Shown here: positions 27,041 through 37,313 of the stretch, one piece after another | Layout of the letters: every line of letters starts with the position of its first letter | Numbering within the stretch: position 1 is the first letter of the stretch | Assembly (NCBI GenBank): GCA_964394085.1 | Contig: CAYMWF010000017.1 | Span: forward strand, 12,609 to 76,608 | Source: CAYMWF01 sp964394085 [NCBI: uncultured Gemmatimonadota bacterium] | Lineage (GTDB): Bacteria > GCA-2686955 > CAYMWF01 | Length of the DNA stretch: 64,000 nt | Reading direction: 5' to 3' | Translations under genes and position numbers: made by a program | Notes under the pieces: model-generated | What the model saw: only the letters and a program-made list of their open reading frames with translations | What the model was told of the DNA's origin: nothing | Databases searched by the model: none

Positions 27041-27370
27041 CGCAGAAACCGAAAGACCATACTTTAACATAAATCCGGTCAGGATCAAAAACATCGTTGT
27101 GTCTCCAGTTGAAGATTGACCATCTGGCCCTCCCGATCCGGGCCCAGGTTGCCCGTCGACGACTCCCAATCTGAATCCGGGTCGGCCATCGACCCTTCCC
27201 GATCCGGCATCCCGGCAGGATCATATCTCCGACGAACGAAACACCACGGGCAAAATGATTCTCCTTCACCATGTACCACTTCCCCGGTGCCCAGCCGCGG
27301 CGAAGCTCATCCTTGAGGACTCCAACCGTCCGGAACTGTGCACCAAAAAAAGACATCCGATAATAAATCG
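27041..27370. other. Intergenic, repeat-rich, no gene seen
   Basis: Only short overlapping frames rich in repeated Gly/Asp/Arg codons are present, produced by the CCCGATCCGG-type repeats. No recognisable protein and no ribosome-binding sites were seen. Confidence 0.4.
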
Positions 27371-27401
27371 TTGTGAAAATCGATATCGATTCGGTTATAA
27401 T
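27371..27401 (+). promoter_or_regulatory. Candidate promoter of the three-gene beta-helix operon
   Basis: TTGTGA (27371-27376) and a perfect TATAAT (27396-27401) are separated by 19 bp, slightly long for sigma-70. The palindrome AATCGATATCGATT lies in the spacer and could be an operator. The start codon is about 175 bp downstream. Confidence 0.4.
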
Positions 27402-27577
27402 TCGATCATAAAGGCGAAGTCATCGAAAAGGCTTGAAGGTTTAAAAAGGAACCGCAGGATGCTCTATCACGAATGAAACTTCTTCCTGCCAGTTCACCGG
27501 GGAATCACCTCAAACCGTCTGCACCTCTAATTCCATAAAAACGCTTTGGATGAGTAGCAGCGGAGCCGGGGGACAGC

Positions 27578-30500
27578 ATGAAAACCACGCTTTTCACAGC
27601 AATGCTTGCCGCGACCGTGTTGACGGTCACTCCCGCGGGTTACTGCATCGACCAATGGATCGATTATCTTGAAGTGCCTGCAGAGTATCCGACTATCCAG
27701 GACGCCATCAACGCAGCGACTCGCGGGGATATCATCCTGGTAGATTCAGGCACGTATACCGGCGCAGGCAACCGCGATATCGGCTTCCGCGGCAAGGCGG
27801 TGACGGTTCTGTCGGCGCACGGACCTGAAAATACGGTAATCGATTGTGAACAGGAAGGCCGCGGGTTCTATATCCGCGGGTTCGAAAAAACCGACTCCCG
27901 GCTTGACGGATTCACAATCCGTAACGGGTATGCGGATTTTGACGGCGGCGGGATTCTTTGCACCAACTCCTCCCCGACAATCTCGAACTGTATAATTACA
28001 GAAAATCTGGCAGCAGGTTCGTATACCAGTAAAGGAGGCGGAATCCATTGCGATAATTCCTCGATGATCATCTCGAACTGCGAGATCACCTTGAATAAAG
28101 CACCTGACGATAATAGTAGAGGTGGCGGTATCTATTGCATCTTCTCCTCCCCGATAATCTCTAACTGCACGATATCGAGAAATTTAGCTGACTGGTCGGG
28201 TGGAGGGATATTTTCCGACGAGTCCGACCCGACCTTTTCGAACTGCATGATGACAAGCAATACAGCCAGGTATGGCGGCGGGATTTATTGCACCGCCTCA
28301 ACCTCGACCATCACAGATTGCACGATAACCTGGAATTCAGTTATATCGCGCGGTGGCGGGATCTATTGCTTCTCGTGCTCCTCTACCATCTCAAATTGTA
28401 AAATCACCGGTAATTCGGCCGGATACGAAGGCGGCGGAGCCTATATCCGCAACACCTCTATTTCCATGACGAATTGCATCCTGACATGGAATATGGCTGA
28501 TAACGGCGGCGGAATCCAGTGCTACTACACCTTCCCTACCCTTACGAATTGTACGGTGACCGGGAATACTGCATTATACGCAGGTGGCGGGATTCAATGT
28601 TATCAGTCCTTCCCGAATATAACGAATTGTATCTTCTGGGATGATTCACCGGAAGAAATCCAAATCCAATGCCAGGACGCTCCGGTAATTACATATTCCG
28701 ATATTCAAGGGGGTTGGGAAGGTGAAGGGAACATCGATTCGGATCCACTCTTCGTGGCTCCCCAATCAGAGGATTACAGCTTACAGCCGGATTCTCCGTG
28801 CATTGATACCGGAGATCCGTATTCCAGGTTGGATCTCGATGATTCCCCAAATGATATGGGTTCTTACGGTGGAATGGGAATTATGCCGGAAGGAATTTTA
28901 GGAGGAACTGTATCCGGCCTGCTCTCAATCGACAATTCTCCCTACATAGTATCGGATAACCTCGTAATAGAATCCGGAGACACACTTCTTGTTGAACCGG
29001 GAGTAGAGCTTTTACTTCACAATCGCAGCGGTATCATTGTGCACGGAAGCCTCCATGCGGAAGGAACTGCGGAGGACTCGATAGTAATAACTGATTTCAA
29101 AGCATGGGATGAAGGCGGCGGAGTCCGGTTTTTAAACGGGGAAGGTTCTCTGGCCTTTTGCCGAATCGAGCATTGTCGTGGTCATGAAGGCGGCGGAGTT
29201 TACTGTGAAGATTCCTCTCCGGCTTTTACTGACTGCGTAATTACGGAAAACAGGGCCACTCTTCACGGCGGCGGGATTCTTTGTAACGAATCCTCCCCCG
29301 CAGTCCTGTTCTGCACAATAGCCGGGAATACCGCCGATAAATACGGCGGCGGGATATTCTTAGACCATTCTCCCGCGACAATCGCGAGCAGTCTGATTAC
29401 CGAAAACACTTCAACCAAGTACGGCGGGGGAATATATTGTTCCTACTCCCATCCTACCATTACGGACTGCTCGATAACTGAGAATTCAACCGAAATGGCG
29501 CCCGGTGGTGGTATCCACTGCAAAGATTCATCCCCGGAAATATTGAACTGCACCTTGAAAGGTAATCATGCCGCCAAGAATGGCGGCGGTATCTCCTGTG
29601 AGGGTTCTTCCCCGGCTATCACCGGTTGCGTCATAACTGCGAACTCTGTGATATACGACGGCGGCGGAATTCACTGCGACCGTTCCTCACCGACAATAAC
29701 CGACTGCATAATCGATAAAAATTCGACAGAGCATGCGTTCGGCGACGGCGGCGGCCTCTATTGCGCCTCCTACTCCAATCCCACCATCACGGATTGTGCG
29801 ATAACCGGCAATATAACTAATGATGGCAAGGGTGGTGGAATCTATTGTCGCGATTCCTCCAGTCCGGAGATCACAAACAGCTCAATAACTCAAAATTCCG
29901 CCGATTTTGCTGGTGGCGGAATCTACTGCTGGATTTATTCCTCCCCAACTATTAAAAATTGCACCTTTACCGGAAACACAGCAGGATATCGTGGAAGTGG
30001 AATTTATTGCTCCGACTCATCCCCGTACATCCGTGACTGTATATTCTGGGGCGATTCTCTCGATGAAATTCATGTTTCATCGGGGGATCCGATTATAGAA
30101 TACTCTGACATTGAAGGAGGCTGGAGCGGTGCGGGCAATATCGATACCGACCCCTTGTTCGTTAAAGGTGAATGGGGGGACTGCCGGCTCCTGTGGGGGT
30201 CTCCATGCATCGATACGGGCTCACCCGGCCATTACGATCAAGACGGCACCAGAGGGGATATGGGCGCACATTATTTTGATCAGTCGAAAGAGCTCACCGT
30301 CTATCTCTCATCCGAATCCACCGAACTGGCTCCCGGGGATACCGGCCGGGTCAACTGCACCGTGTGCAACCCGAACCCGTATAATGTAACCTTTACCGCC
30401 GCCGCCGGATTATGGCTTCCGGACGGTACTCCGTGGCCCGGCAATCCGATCGAAGGACCGGTCTATGCCTCGATTTCCCCAGCCGCCAACCTGACCGGAA

Positions 30501-30694
30501 AATACGAACTCCGGACACCGGTCGGCTTGTTCCCAGGTATCTACTCCCTTACTGCCGGAGTCGGCCGCCGCGATCGGATCTACGACCTTGACCAGTCCGA
30601 GTTCACCGTTATCGATACCGGCGAAGACGACCGATACTTCCCGAATAATCCCGCTGAAATATTTGCCTCATGGCACCCGGGAGAACTGCGATGA
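27578..30694 (+). CDS. Secreted beta-helix repeat protein, operon copy 1
   Basis: This 1038-residue protein has a signal peptide (LFTAMLAATVLTVTPAGYC) and the N-cap VPAEYPTIQDAINAATRGDIILVDSGTY. The first helix block covers about residues 90-350. The spacer GGWEGEGNIDSDPLFVAP...PCIDTGDP and carrier SPYIVSDNLVIESGDTLLVEPGVELLLHN follow, then a second helix block (about 530-850). The C-terminal module (SKELTVYLSSESTELAPGDTGRVNCTVCNPNPY...LPDGTPWPGNPIEGPVYASI) ends the fold. Rungs carry the Cys pattern GGGIYC..SSPTITDC. The stop overlaps the next start as ATGA, so the three genes are translationally coupled. Confidence 0.9.
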   Translation: MKTTLFTAMLAATVLTVTPAGYCIDQWIDYLEVPAEYPTIQDAINAATRGDIILVDSGTYTGAGNRDIGFRGKAVTVLSAHGPENTVIDCEQEGRGFYIRGFEKTDSRLDGFTIRNGYADFDGGGILCTNSSPTISNCIITENLAAGSYTSKGGGIHCDNSSMIISNCEITLNKAPDDNSRGGGIYCIFSSPIISNCTISRNLADWSGGGIFSDESDPTFSNCMMTSNTARYGGGIYCTASTSTITDCTITWNSVISRGGGIYCFSCSSTISNCKITGNSAGYEGGGAYIRNTSISMTNCILTWNMADNGGGIQCYYTFPTLTNCTVTGNTALYAGGGIQCYQSFPNITNCIFWDDSPEEIQIQCQDAPVITYSDIQGGWEGEGNIDSDPLFVAPQSEDYSLQPDSPCIDTGDPYSRLDLDDSPNDMGSYGGMGIMPEGILGGTVSGLLSIDNSPYIVSDNLVIESGDTLLVEPGVELLLHNRSGIIVHGSLHAEGTAEDSIVITDFKAWDEGGGVRFLNGEGSLAFCRIEHCRGHEGGGVYCEDSSPAFTDCVITENRATLHGGGILCNESSPAVLFCTIAGNTADKYGGGIFLDHSPATIASSLITENTSTKYGGGIYCSYSHPTITDCSITENSTEMAPGGGIHCKDSSPEILNCTLKGNHAAKNGGGISCEGSSPAITGCVITANSVIYDGGGIHCDRSSPTITDCIIDKNSTEHAFGDGGGLYCASYSNPTITDCAITGNITNDGKGGGIYCRDSSSPEITNSSITQNSADFAGGGIYCWIYSSPTIKNCTFTGNTAGYRGSGIYCSDSSPYIRDCIFWGDSLDEIHVSSGDPIIEYSDIEGGWSGAGNIDTDPLFVKGEWGDCRLLWGSPCIDTGSPGHYDQDGTRGDMGAHYFDQSKELTVYLSSESTELAPGDTGRVNCTVCNPNPYNVTFTAAAGLWLPDGTPWPGNPIEGPVYASISPAANLTGKYELRTPVGLFPGIYSLTAGVGRRDRIYDLDQSEFTVIDTGEDDRYFPNNPAEIFASWHPGELR

Positions 30695-33600
30695 AGAAAT
30701 CCATTAACTCGAGAACGGCGACGGCAATCCCGGTGGCGATGATGTTAGTTGCCGCCTTTCCGGTATTCTGCACCGACATCTGGGATGATGAATACCTCAG
30801 GGTACCGACCGAGTATCCAACGATCCAGGATGCCATCGACGCAGCCGTGGACGGTGAAACGGTCATGGTATATCCCGGCACCTATACGGGTGAGGGTAAC
30901 AAAGACATAGAATTCCTGGGTAAAGCGATTACCGTCATGTCGGCATATGGTCCGGAATATACGATCATCGACTGCGAACAAGATGGGCGTGGTTTCTGGT
31001 TCCATAATTCAGAAAACGAAGAATCCATAGTTGAAGGCATCGCCATATTGCATGCAAGCCGCAATGGCGGCGGCTTTTACTGCCGCAATGCATCACCGAC
31101 CATCACCTACTGCTTCATTTCAGGAACCTGGTGCTCAAATCCGTACAGCGATGGCGGAGGGATCGATTGTTACCAAGCAAGCCCGGTAATTACGGACTGC
31201 TTGATTATTTCCAATACTGCGGGAGAACATGGCGGGGGGATTCACTGCTATTTGGATTCCTCCCCTTTCATCCAGGACTGTAAAATATCCGGAAACAGCT
31301 GCCGCAGCAGGGAGTCCCATGGCGGCGGCATCTCATGTATTTCCTCCTCTCCTGCAATCTCGAATTGTAAAATCTCCGGTAATTCCAACATGGAATATGA
31401 CTCTTCCGGAGGAGGTATTTCATGTTTAAACTCCTCTCCAACGATTACGAACTGTAAAATATCAGGGAATTCGACTTATGGAAGAGGAAGCGGGATCAAT
31501 TGCATCAATAAATCCTTTCCTGCAATAACGGAATGCATCGTATCGGGAAATACGGCCAGCAGGTACGGCGGCGGAATATATTGTGATGATTCCATGCCTG
31601 TCATCAGGAACTGCACCATATCGGGAAATATCACCGAAAAATATGATGGCGGCGGGATCCGATGCAACGAATCATCACCAAAGATCATTAACTGCACCAT
31701 ATCGGGAAACATCGCCGGAAGAAACGGCGGCGGAATATACTGCTACAAATCCACACCACTCCTGTCCAACTGCATATTCTGGGGAAATTCACCTGCAGAG
31801 ATTTACGCGGTGGAAGGAAATCCGATCGTCTCGTTCTCCGATGTTCAGGGAGGCTGGCCCGGAGAGGGGAATATCGATTCGGATCCACTCTTCGTTGACC
31901 CGGAATCGGGCGATTACAGCTTGCAGACGGGCTCTCCATGTATAGATGCGGGAGACCCGTTCTCAAGACTCGATAAGGACGGCACCATTAATGATATGGG
32001 TTCATCCGGAGGTTCCGGGAACTTACCGGAAGGTACCGTCGGAGGTTCCGTATCCGGCACGTTTTCCCTTTCCGGTTCGCCATACATCGTGTCCGAAGAC
32101 CTCTTGATAGAAAAGGGGGATTCACTCATCGTGGAGCCTGGCGTAGAGTTGCTGCTTCATAATCGTTGCAGCATAACAGTATATGGCGCATTCCGGGCGG
32201 AGGGAACAGAAGAAGACACCATAACCATTACAGCTTTTCGGGAACAGATCTCGGGCGGAGGAATCCGGATTCATGAGGGTGATGTTTCCCTTAATTACTG
32301 TCGCCTGGAAAAGTGTTCTAATTTAAAAGGCGGCGGCATCCATTGTGCCATCTCCACCCTGAACATCAGGAACAGCTCGATTACAGGAAACAGTTCCCAA
32401 TTCTCAGGAGGCGGTGTCTATTGCGACAACTCATTCTTGAGCCTTACGAACTGCACGATTTCAGGAAACTCGGCCAGTGAGGATGGCGGCGGTTTCTATT
32501 GTTATAACTCATCCCCATCCATCACAAACTGCATTATTCAAAACAATACCGCCGGTGACGACGGCGGGGGAATCCATTGCAGCTATTCGACTCCGACAAT
32601 CATAGGCTGCAGAATATCCGACAATTCCGCGATTGATAATGGCGGAGGAATCCTCTGCTACTCCTCTTCAAGCTCAGCCATTACGAACTGCACGATTTCA
32701 GGAAATACCACCGGTGATGACGGCGGAGGTATTTGCTGCGGTTTTAAAACAGCCATCATCAACTGCGCTGTAACCGGGAATACCGCCGATCAGGTTGGCG
32801 GAGGGATACGTTGCGGCTCCAATACCATCGAGGACTGCCTGATCTCTGAAAATACGACTGACAATTACGGCGGCGGGATCTATTGTTTTAATCAGGACCC
32901 AACCATCAGGAACTGCATGATTTCCAATAATCTATCTCACGGTTATGGCGGAGCAGTATATTGCCGTTCAGGTGCGTCTCCGGAAATCATCCTGACCACT
33001 ATCTCTGGAAATACAGCACATAAACACGGTGGTGGTATCTACTGCTACAAGTCTCGGCCGACTGTCGCAAAAACCTCTATTTCGTGGAACACGACCTCCC
33101 AATCTGGCGGTGGTATCTACTGTTACAGTTCTTCTCCCACCTTCGCGGACTGCTCTATAACTGGGAATACGGCTTCGAGTCTCTATTTCGGCGGAGGCGG
33201 AGGGATCCACTGCAATGAATCCTCACCATCATTTGCCAACTGTGTCATATCCGAGAATAATTCGGAGCGTAACGGCGGCGGATTCTACTGCTCCCGGCCC
33301 TCCATGCCGACCTTTTCCGGCTGCACCATATCCGGAAACTCCACCGCCGGGGATGGCGGCGGACTATACTGCGGACGCGACTCTACACCGCTTATCACGA
33401 ACTGCACCATAACGGGTAATACAGCTTCACATTACTTCTTCGGCGGGGGCGGCGTCTTTTGCGATGACTCTTCCCCGAAAATCACGAATTGCATCCTCTG
33501 GAATGACTGGCCCGATGAGATTTGCGATTATTCGGGAGCCCCGGTCGTCACATATACGGATATACAGGGCGGCTGGGAAGGTGAAGGGAACATAGATTCG

Positions 33601-34101
33601 GAACCGTTCTTCGTCGAAGAGGAATGGGGAGACTACAGGCTTCTATGGGGCTCTCCCTGCATAGATGCCGGAACTCCCGGCTTCGAGGATCCGGACAGTA
33701 CAATAATCGATATGGGTGCTTATTATTACGACCAGTCGAAGGAACTCACTGTCTATCTCTCGCCCGAAATCACCGAAATCGCTCCCGGCGATACCGGTAG
33801 AGTCAACTGCACCGTGTGCAATCCGAATCCGTACGATGTCGCCATTACCGCCGCAGCCGGATTATGGCTTCCGGACGGCACTCCGTGGCCAGGCAATCCA
33901 ATCGAAGGTCCGATCTTCGCTTCGATTCCCCCATCCTCCAATCTGACTGGAGGATACGAATACCCAGTGCCTCCAGGCTTACTACCGGGCACCTACTCCG
34001 TTGTCGCCGGAGTCGGATTGAGCTCCCGTTTATATGACATGGATCGGTTCGTGTTCTGTATCGTCGAAAAGCATGATAATGCCGAGGGGTTTTCTCCATG
34101 A
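30691..34101 (+). CDS. Secreted beta-helix repeat protein, operon copy 2
   Basis: This 1136-residue protein starts at ATG 30691, within the ATGA overlap with the previous stop, and GGGAGAACTGCG serves as its ribosome-binding site. A signal peptide (ATAIPVAMMLVAAFPVFC) and N-cap (VPTEYPTIQDAIDAAVDGETVMVYPGTY) are followed by two helix blocks (about 110-370 and 545-930) joined by the same spacer and carrier modules. The C-terminal module (SPEITEIAPGDTGRVNCTVCNPNPYDV...LPDGTPWPGNPIEGPIFASI) is almost identical to that of copy 1. It is a tandem paralogue with more rungs. Surface display is likely; no catalytic motif was seen. Confidence 0.9.
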   Translation: MKKSINSRTATAIPVAMMLVAAFPVFCTDIWDDEYLRVPTEYPTIQDAIDAAVDGETVMVYPGTYTGEGNKDIEFLGKAITVMSAYGPEYTIIDCEQDGRGFWFHNSENEESIVEGIAILHASRNGGGFYCRNASPTITYCFISGTWCSNPYSDGGGIDCYQASPVITDCLIISNTAGEHGGGIHCYLDSSPFIQDCKISGNSCRSRESHGGGISCISSSPAISNCKISGNSNMEYDSSGGGISCLNSSPTITNCKISGNSTYGRGSGINCINKSFPAITECIVSGNTASRYGGGIYCDDSMPVIRNCTISGNITEKYDGGGIRCNESSPKIINCTISGNIAGRNGGGIYCYKSTPLLSNCIFWGNSPAEIYAVEGNPIVSFSDVQGGWPGEGNIDSDPLFVDPESGDYSLQTGSPCIDAGDPFSRLDKDGTINDMGSSGGSGNLPEGTVGGSVSGTFSLSGSPYIVSEDLLIEKGDSLIVEPGVELLLHNRCSITVYGAFRAEGTEEDTITITAFREQISGGGIRIHEGDVSLNYCRLEKCSNLKGGGIHCAISTLNIRNSSITGNSSQFSGGGVYCDNSFLSLTNCTISGNSASEDGGGFYCYNSSPSITNCIIQNNTAGDDGGGIHCSYSTPTIIGCRISDNSAIDNGGGILCYSSSSSAITNCTISGNTTGDDGGGICCGFKTAIINCAVTGNTADQVGGGIRCGSNTIEDCLISENTTDNYGGGIYCFNQDPTIRNCMISNNLSHGYGGAVYCRSGASPEIILTTISGNTAHKHGGGIYCYKSRPTVAKTSISWNTTSQSGGGIYCYSSSPTFADCSITGNTASSLYFGGGGGIHCNESSPSFANCVISENNSERNGGGFYCSRPSMPTFSGCTISGNSTAGDGGGLYCGRDSTPLITNCTITGNTASHYFFGGGGVFCDDSSPKITNCILWNDWPDEICDYSGAPVVTYTDIQGGWEGEGNIDSEPFFVEEEWGDYRLLWGSPCIDAGTPGFEDPDSTIIDMGAYYYDQSKELTVYLSPEITEIAPGDTGRVNCTVCNPNPYDVAITAAAGLWLPDGTPWPGNPIEGPIFASIPPSSNLTGGYEYPVPPGLLPGTYSVVAGVGLSSRLYDMDRFVFCIVEKHDNAEGFSP

Positions 34102-35900
34102 ATTCCAGCAGGATTTTCGCGGCCGGAATAAAGCTGATCCTATCCGCGATAATAGCACCTGCAGTACTGGCGACCAATATCCTGGGATCTGATATCGAAC
34201 CATGGAGTGATGAATATCTCCTGGTTCCTAAAGAGTATCCGACGATCCAGTCGGCCGTCGATGCAGCAGTCGACGGTGACATCGTTCTTGTATTTCCTGG
34301 CACCTATACTCAGAACGGCAGCCATGGAATAGAAATAATGGGCAAAGAGATTACGGTGAGATCCGCAGCTGGGTCTGAATATACGACTATCGATTGTGAG
34401 TTGGCTGGGCGGGGTTTCTATTTCTGCTACTCAGCTGGTATCAATACCAGGCTCGAGGGTTTTACCATCAGAAACGGGTATGCCCGTTACGGCGGCGGCA
34501 TCCGCTGCAACAATTCGTCCCCGAGTATCACGAACTGCATCATTTCCGGTAACGAAGCAGAAACTGCAGGCGGCGGGATCAGCTGCTTCAGGTCTTCATC
34601 GATCATCACGAACTGCCGGATTTCCGATAATCATGCGACTTCTTCGGGCGGCGGGTTTTATTGTTACGATTCCTCCCCGACCATGACAGACTGCGCCATA
34701 ACCCTGAACAATACAGAATATTCCGGTGGTGGACTTTATTGTAAAACATCTCAGATTTCAGTAAACAGTTGTTTGATACTTGATAATTCAGCCGGTTACG
34801 AGGGTGGTGGAATTAATTGTGACGAATCTTCTATAGTCGTCGATCACTGTACGATTAATGGTAATGAAGGAAGTAATGGGGGCGGAATCTACTGTAGTTT
34901 TTCGCCCATGTCGATCATCGATGATTGTGTCATATCCGGGAACGAGACCCGCGGATTGGGGGGCGGAATCTCTCTCCGTTATTCGGACACTGCATCCATC
35001 ACGAATACTTTTTTATTCGATAATTACTCCGCCAAGAAGGGTGGCGGGATCTATTGTAGAAATTCATCCGCTACCGTCTCTAAATGTGATCTTACAGGAA
35101 ACGCCGCCCAAAGAGGTGGAGGGATCTTTTGCAATTCATACTCTTCATCAACCATAATGAACTGCACGATTATTGCGAACTCGGCTGGATCGAATGGCGG
35201 CGGATTCTTTTCCAGACGTTCGAATCCGATCATCTGCAACAGCATACTGTGGGGCAACACCTCCGGACAGGTATACGCTGAAGCAGGATCTCCTTACATT
35301 ACTTATACCAACATTCAAGAAGGCTGGCCAGGCCCCGGCAACATCGATTCAAATCCGCACTTTGTCCGTGACGAGTGGAGTGACTATCGGCTGCTCTGGG
35401 GCTCCCCATGTATCGATTCCGGATATCCCGACTCTCTCGACATGGACGGAACCAGAAGCGACATGGGCGCTCATTATTTCGACCAATCCAGGGAACTAAT
35501 CGTCTATCTCTCGCCCGAACTCACCGAACTGGCTCCCGGTGATACCGGCCGGGTCAACTGCACCGTCTGCAATCCGAATCCGTACGATGTTTCCTTTACC
35601 GCCGCGGCCGGATTATGGCTTCCGGACGGTACTCCGTGGCCCGGCAATCCGATCGAAGGACCGGTCTATGCCTCGATTTCCCCAGCCGCCAACCTGACCG
35701 GGGAATACGAATTCCAGGCTCCGGCAGGCTTACTCCCCGGTATCTACTCTCTCGCCGCGGGAGTCGGCTGCCGCGATCGGATCTACGACCTGGACAGGTT
35801 CGAGTTCACCGTTATCGATACCGGCGAAGATGACGGGTACCCCCACCCGAACGATCCCGCTGAAATATTTGCCTCATGGCGCCCGGGAGAACTGCGTTGA
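34098..35900 (+). CDS. Secreted beta-helix repeat protein, operon copy 3
   Basis: This 600-residue protein starts at ATG 34098 inside an ATGA overlap with copy 2. It has a signal peptide (IFAAGIKLILSAIIAPAVLA), N-cap (VPKEYPTIQSAVDAAVDGDIVLVFPGTY), one helix block of about 12 rungs (residues 110-400) and the same C-terminal module. Its last 300 bp are nearly identical in DNA to the end of copy 1, including the sequence around the stop codon, which points to recent duplication or gene conversion. It lacks the second helix block of its neighbours, so the operon shows block gain or loss. Confidence 0.9.
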   Translation: MNSSRIFAAGIKLILSAIIAPAVLATNILGSDIEPWSDEYLLVPKEYPTIQSAVDAAVDGDIVLVFPGTYTQNGSHGIEIMGKEITVRSAAGSEYTTIDCELAGRGFYFCYSAGINTRLEGFTIRNGYARYGGGIRCNNSSPSITNCIISGNEAETAGGGISCFRSSSIITNCRISDNHATSSGGGFYCYDSSPTMTDCAITLNNTEYSGGGLYCKTSQISVNSCLILDNSAGYEGGGINCDESSIVVDHCTINGNEGSNGGGIYCSFSPMSIIDDCVISGNETRGLGGGISLRYSDTASITNTFLFDNYSAKKGGGIYCRNSSATVSKCDLTGNAAQRGGGIFCNSYSSSTIMNCTIIANSAGSNGGGFFSRRSNPIICNSILWGNTSGQVYAEAGSPYITYTNIQEGWPGPGNIDSNPHFVRDEWSDYRLLWGSPCIDSGYPDSLDMDGTRSDMGAHYFDQSRELIVYLSPELTELAPGDTGRVNCTVCNPNPYDVSFTAAAGLWLPDGTPWPGNPIEGPVYASISPAANLTGEYEFQAPAGLLPGIYSLAAGVGCRDRIYDLDRFEFTVIDTGEDDGYPHPNDPAEIFASWRPGELR

Positions 35901-36001
35901 GGAAACCCGTTAACTCGAGAACAACAACGGCATCGTTCTCCTTTGCGATCCCTCCGCCGATCACCCGGACCTCCAAAACCTTCGGACCGGCACCAGGCTG
36001 A
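35897..36001 (+). pseudogene. Stub of a fourth beta-helix gene
   Basis: From TTG 35897, overlapping the stop of copy 3, the frame reads RKPVNSRTTTASFSFAIPPP. This matches the start of copy 2 (KKSINSRTATAIPVAMM) in protein and in DNA (both follow gagaactgcg). The similarity ends after about 20 codons and a stop follows at 35999-36001. Only the 5' end of a fourth copy, without any helix, has survived. Confidence 0.8.
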
Positions 36002-36228
36002 AATCGAAATGTGCCGGCGGGGCAACAACCCTCCCGGGTGTCGCAAGACGGATCCTCCAGATCCGACTTGAACCGGGGCAGGGAAGCGGGTAATTTATTA
36101 TGAATGAATCCTGATCGGATACAATCACGGAGGTGCCGAGAACTCTTCTCTGTCACCTCCGTGAAACATCCAGGGTCGGGTCCGCACGAGACTGCAGGGA
36201 GCTTTCACGATATGCCGGAATTCCGCGG
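36002..36228. other. Intergenic, no gene seen
   Basis: No ORF with recognisable features. The direct repeat of CACCTCCG near 36128-36162 and the pair CCGGAC/GTCCGG are weak. It presumably holds the promoter of the DMT transporter. Confidence 0.3.
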
Positions 36229-37194
36229 ATGACCGTTTACCTGCTGGTCGCCATAATCGCCGTCTGCTGGGGCACCGGGGGAGCGATGCAGAAATACGGC
36301 ATGTCGACCTCGTTTCCCGGACTCGGCCTCGGTACCCTTGTGAAAGATCTGCGCCGGATCATCCGGGTGCTCTTCGGGAGCAGGATATGGCTCGGCGGGA
36401 TCGGTTTAACGACAACCGGCGGCGTCGTCTTCTTCTTCGCAACAAGTATCGGGGATATCAGCGTCATCCAGCCGCTCAGCAATCTGAACGGAGCGGTTGC
36501 GGTCCTGATCGGCATAACCGTCCTGAAGGAGCGGATGGGCTCCAGGGAAGCCGCAGGGGTGTTCCTGCTGCTCGGCGGCGCGGTTCTGCTCGGTCACTTT
36601 ACCGATGTACAGACCGGCAGCGAGTTCCGCACGGAGATGCTCGCACTGTTGACGGGAGTCGCTTTAGTACTCCTGGTCGCAGGGTTCGCCCTGTTCCGCC
36701 CCGGCTCAGGGCGGGGCGGCATGAAACCCGGTCTCGTCATGGCCCTCGTCTCGGGAATCGCTTTCGGCCTTGCGCATCTGTATATCAAGGTGGCAACCGA
36801 AACGGCAAAGGGGGCGGGCGGGACGCTGAACATCGATTTCGAAACGGCCGTAGGCGTTTTTTCCTCCGCTCCGATATACGTGCTCCTGATGGCGGCAGTG
36901 ATCGCGACGGTCTGCTACCAGCTCGCGTGCGCTCACGGCCGGGTCGCGGTCATCCAGCCGGTTACAACCGTTTTCAGCAACCTGCTGCCCGTGGCGGGCG
37001 GGTGGCTGATCTTCGGTGAGGTCATGAACGCGGGAAAGCTCGCTGCAATCGGTATCATAATTCTCGGCACGACGCTCCTGACGACGGGCGATTCAACCGG
37101 GGATTCGAAGGTGGCGGGAGGTTCCGCCGCCGGCCCGGAACAGCCAGGAGGGCGCGAGGATACGAGTCGCAACTTAAGGAGCCGTGAATCATAG
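36229..37194 (+). CDS. DMT-superfamily (EamA-like) transporter
   Basis: This 321-residue protein has about ten membrane helices. The start at ATG 36229 (MTVYLLVAIIAVCWGTGGAMQK) places the first helix at the N-terminus as usual for the family; the ribosome-binding site is weak. Two EamA-like halves are visible, with SVIQPLSNLNGAVAVLIGITVLKERM and AVIQPVTTVFSNLLPVAGGWLIFGEVM as corresponding segments, typical of drug/metabolite exporters. The hydrophilic C-terminal tail (GDSTGDSKVAGGSAAGPEQPGG) contains the same GDS repeat motif as the small membrane protein at 24910. The substrate is unknown. It stands alone on the plus strand, 119 bp before the glycoside-hydrolase-like gene. Confidence 0.85.
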   Translation: MTVYLLVAIIAVCWGTGGAMQKYGMSTSFPGLGLGTLVKDLRRIIRVLFGSRIWLGGIGLTTTGGVVFFFATSIGDISVIQPLSNLNGAVAVLIGITVLKERMGSREAAGVFLLLGGAVLLGHFTDVQTGSEFRTEMLALLTGVALVLLVAGFALFRPGSGRGGMKPGLVMALVSGIAFGLAHLYIKVATETAKGAGGTLNIDFETAVGVFSSAPIYVLLMAAVIATVCYQLACAHGRVAVIQPVTTVFSNLLPVAGGWLIFGEVMNAGKLAAIGIIILGTTLLTTGDSTGDSKVAGGSAAGPEQPGGREDTSRNLRSRES

Positions 37195-37313
37195 AGATTT
37201 CCCCCAGGGCCGGATTGCAATGACCGAAAAGGCGACACACCCGAACAATTAATAGCTGATCAATTTCCGGCATGTTATAATTAATCAGTTAACTCCAGCG
37301 AAAGGGGCCGTTT

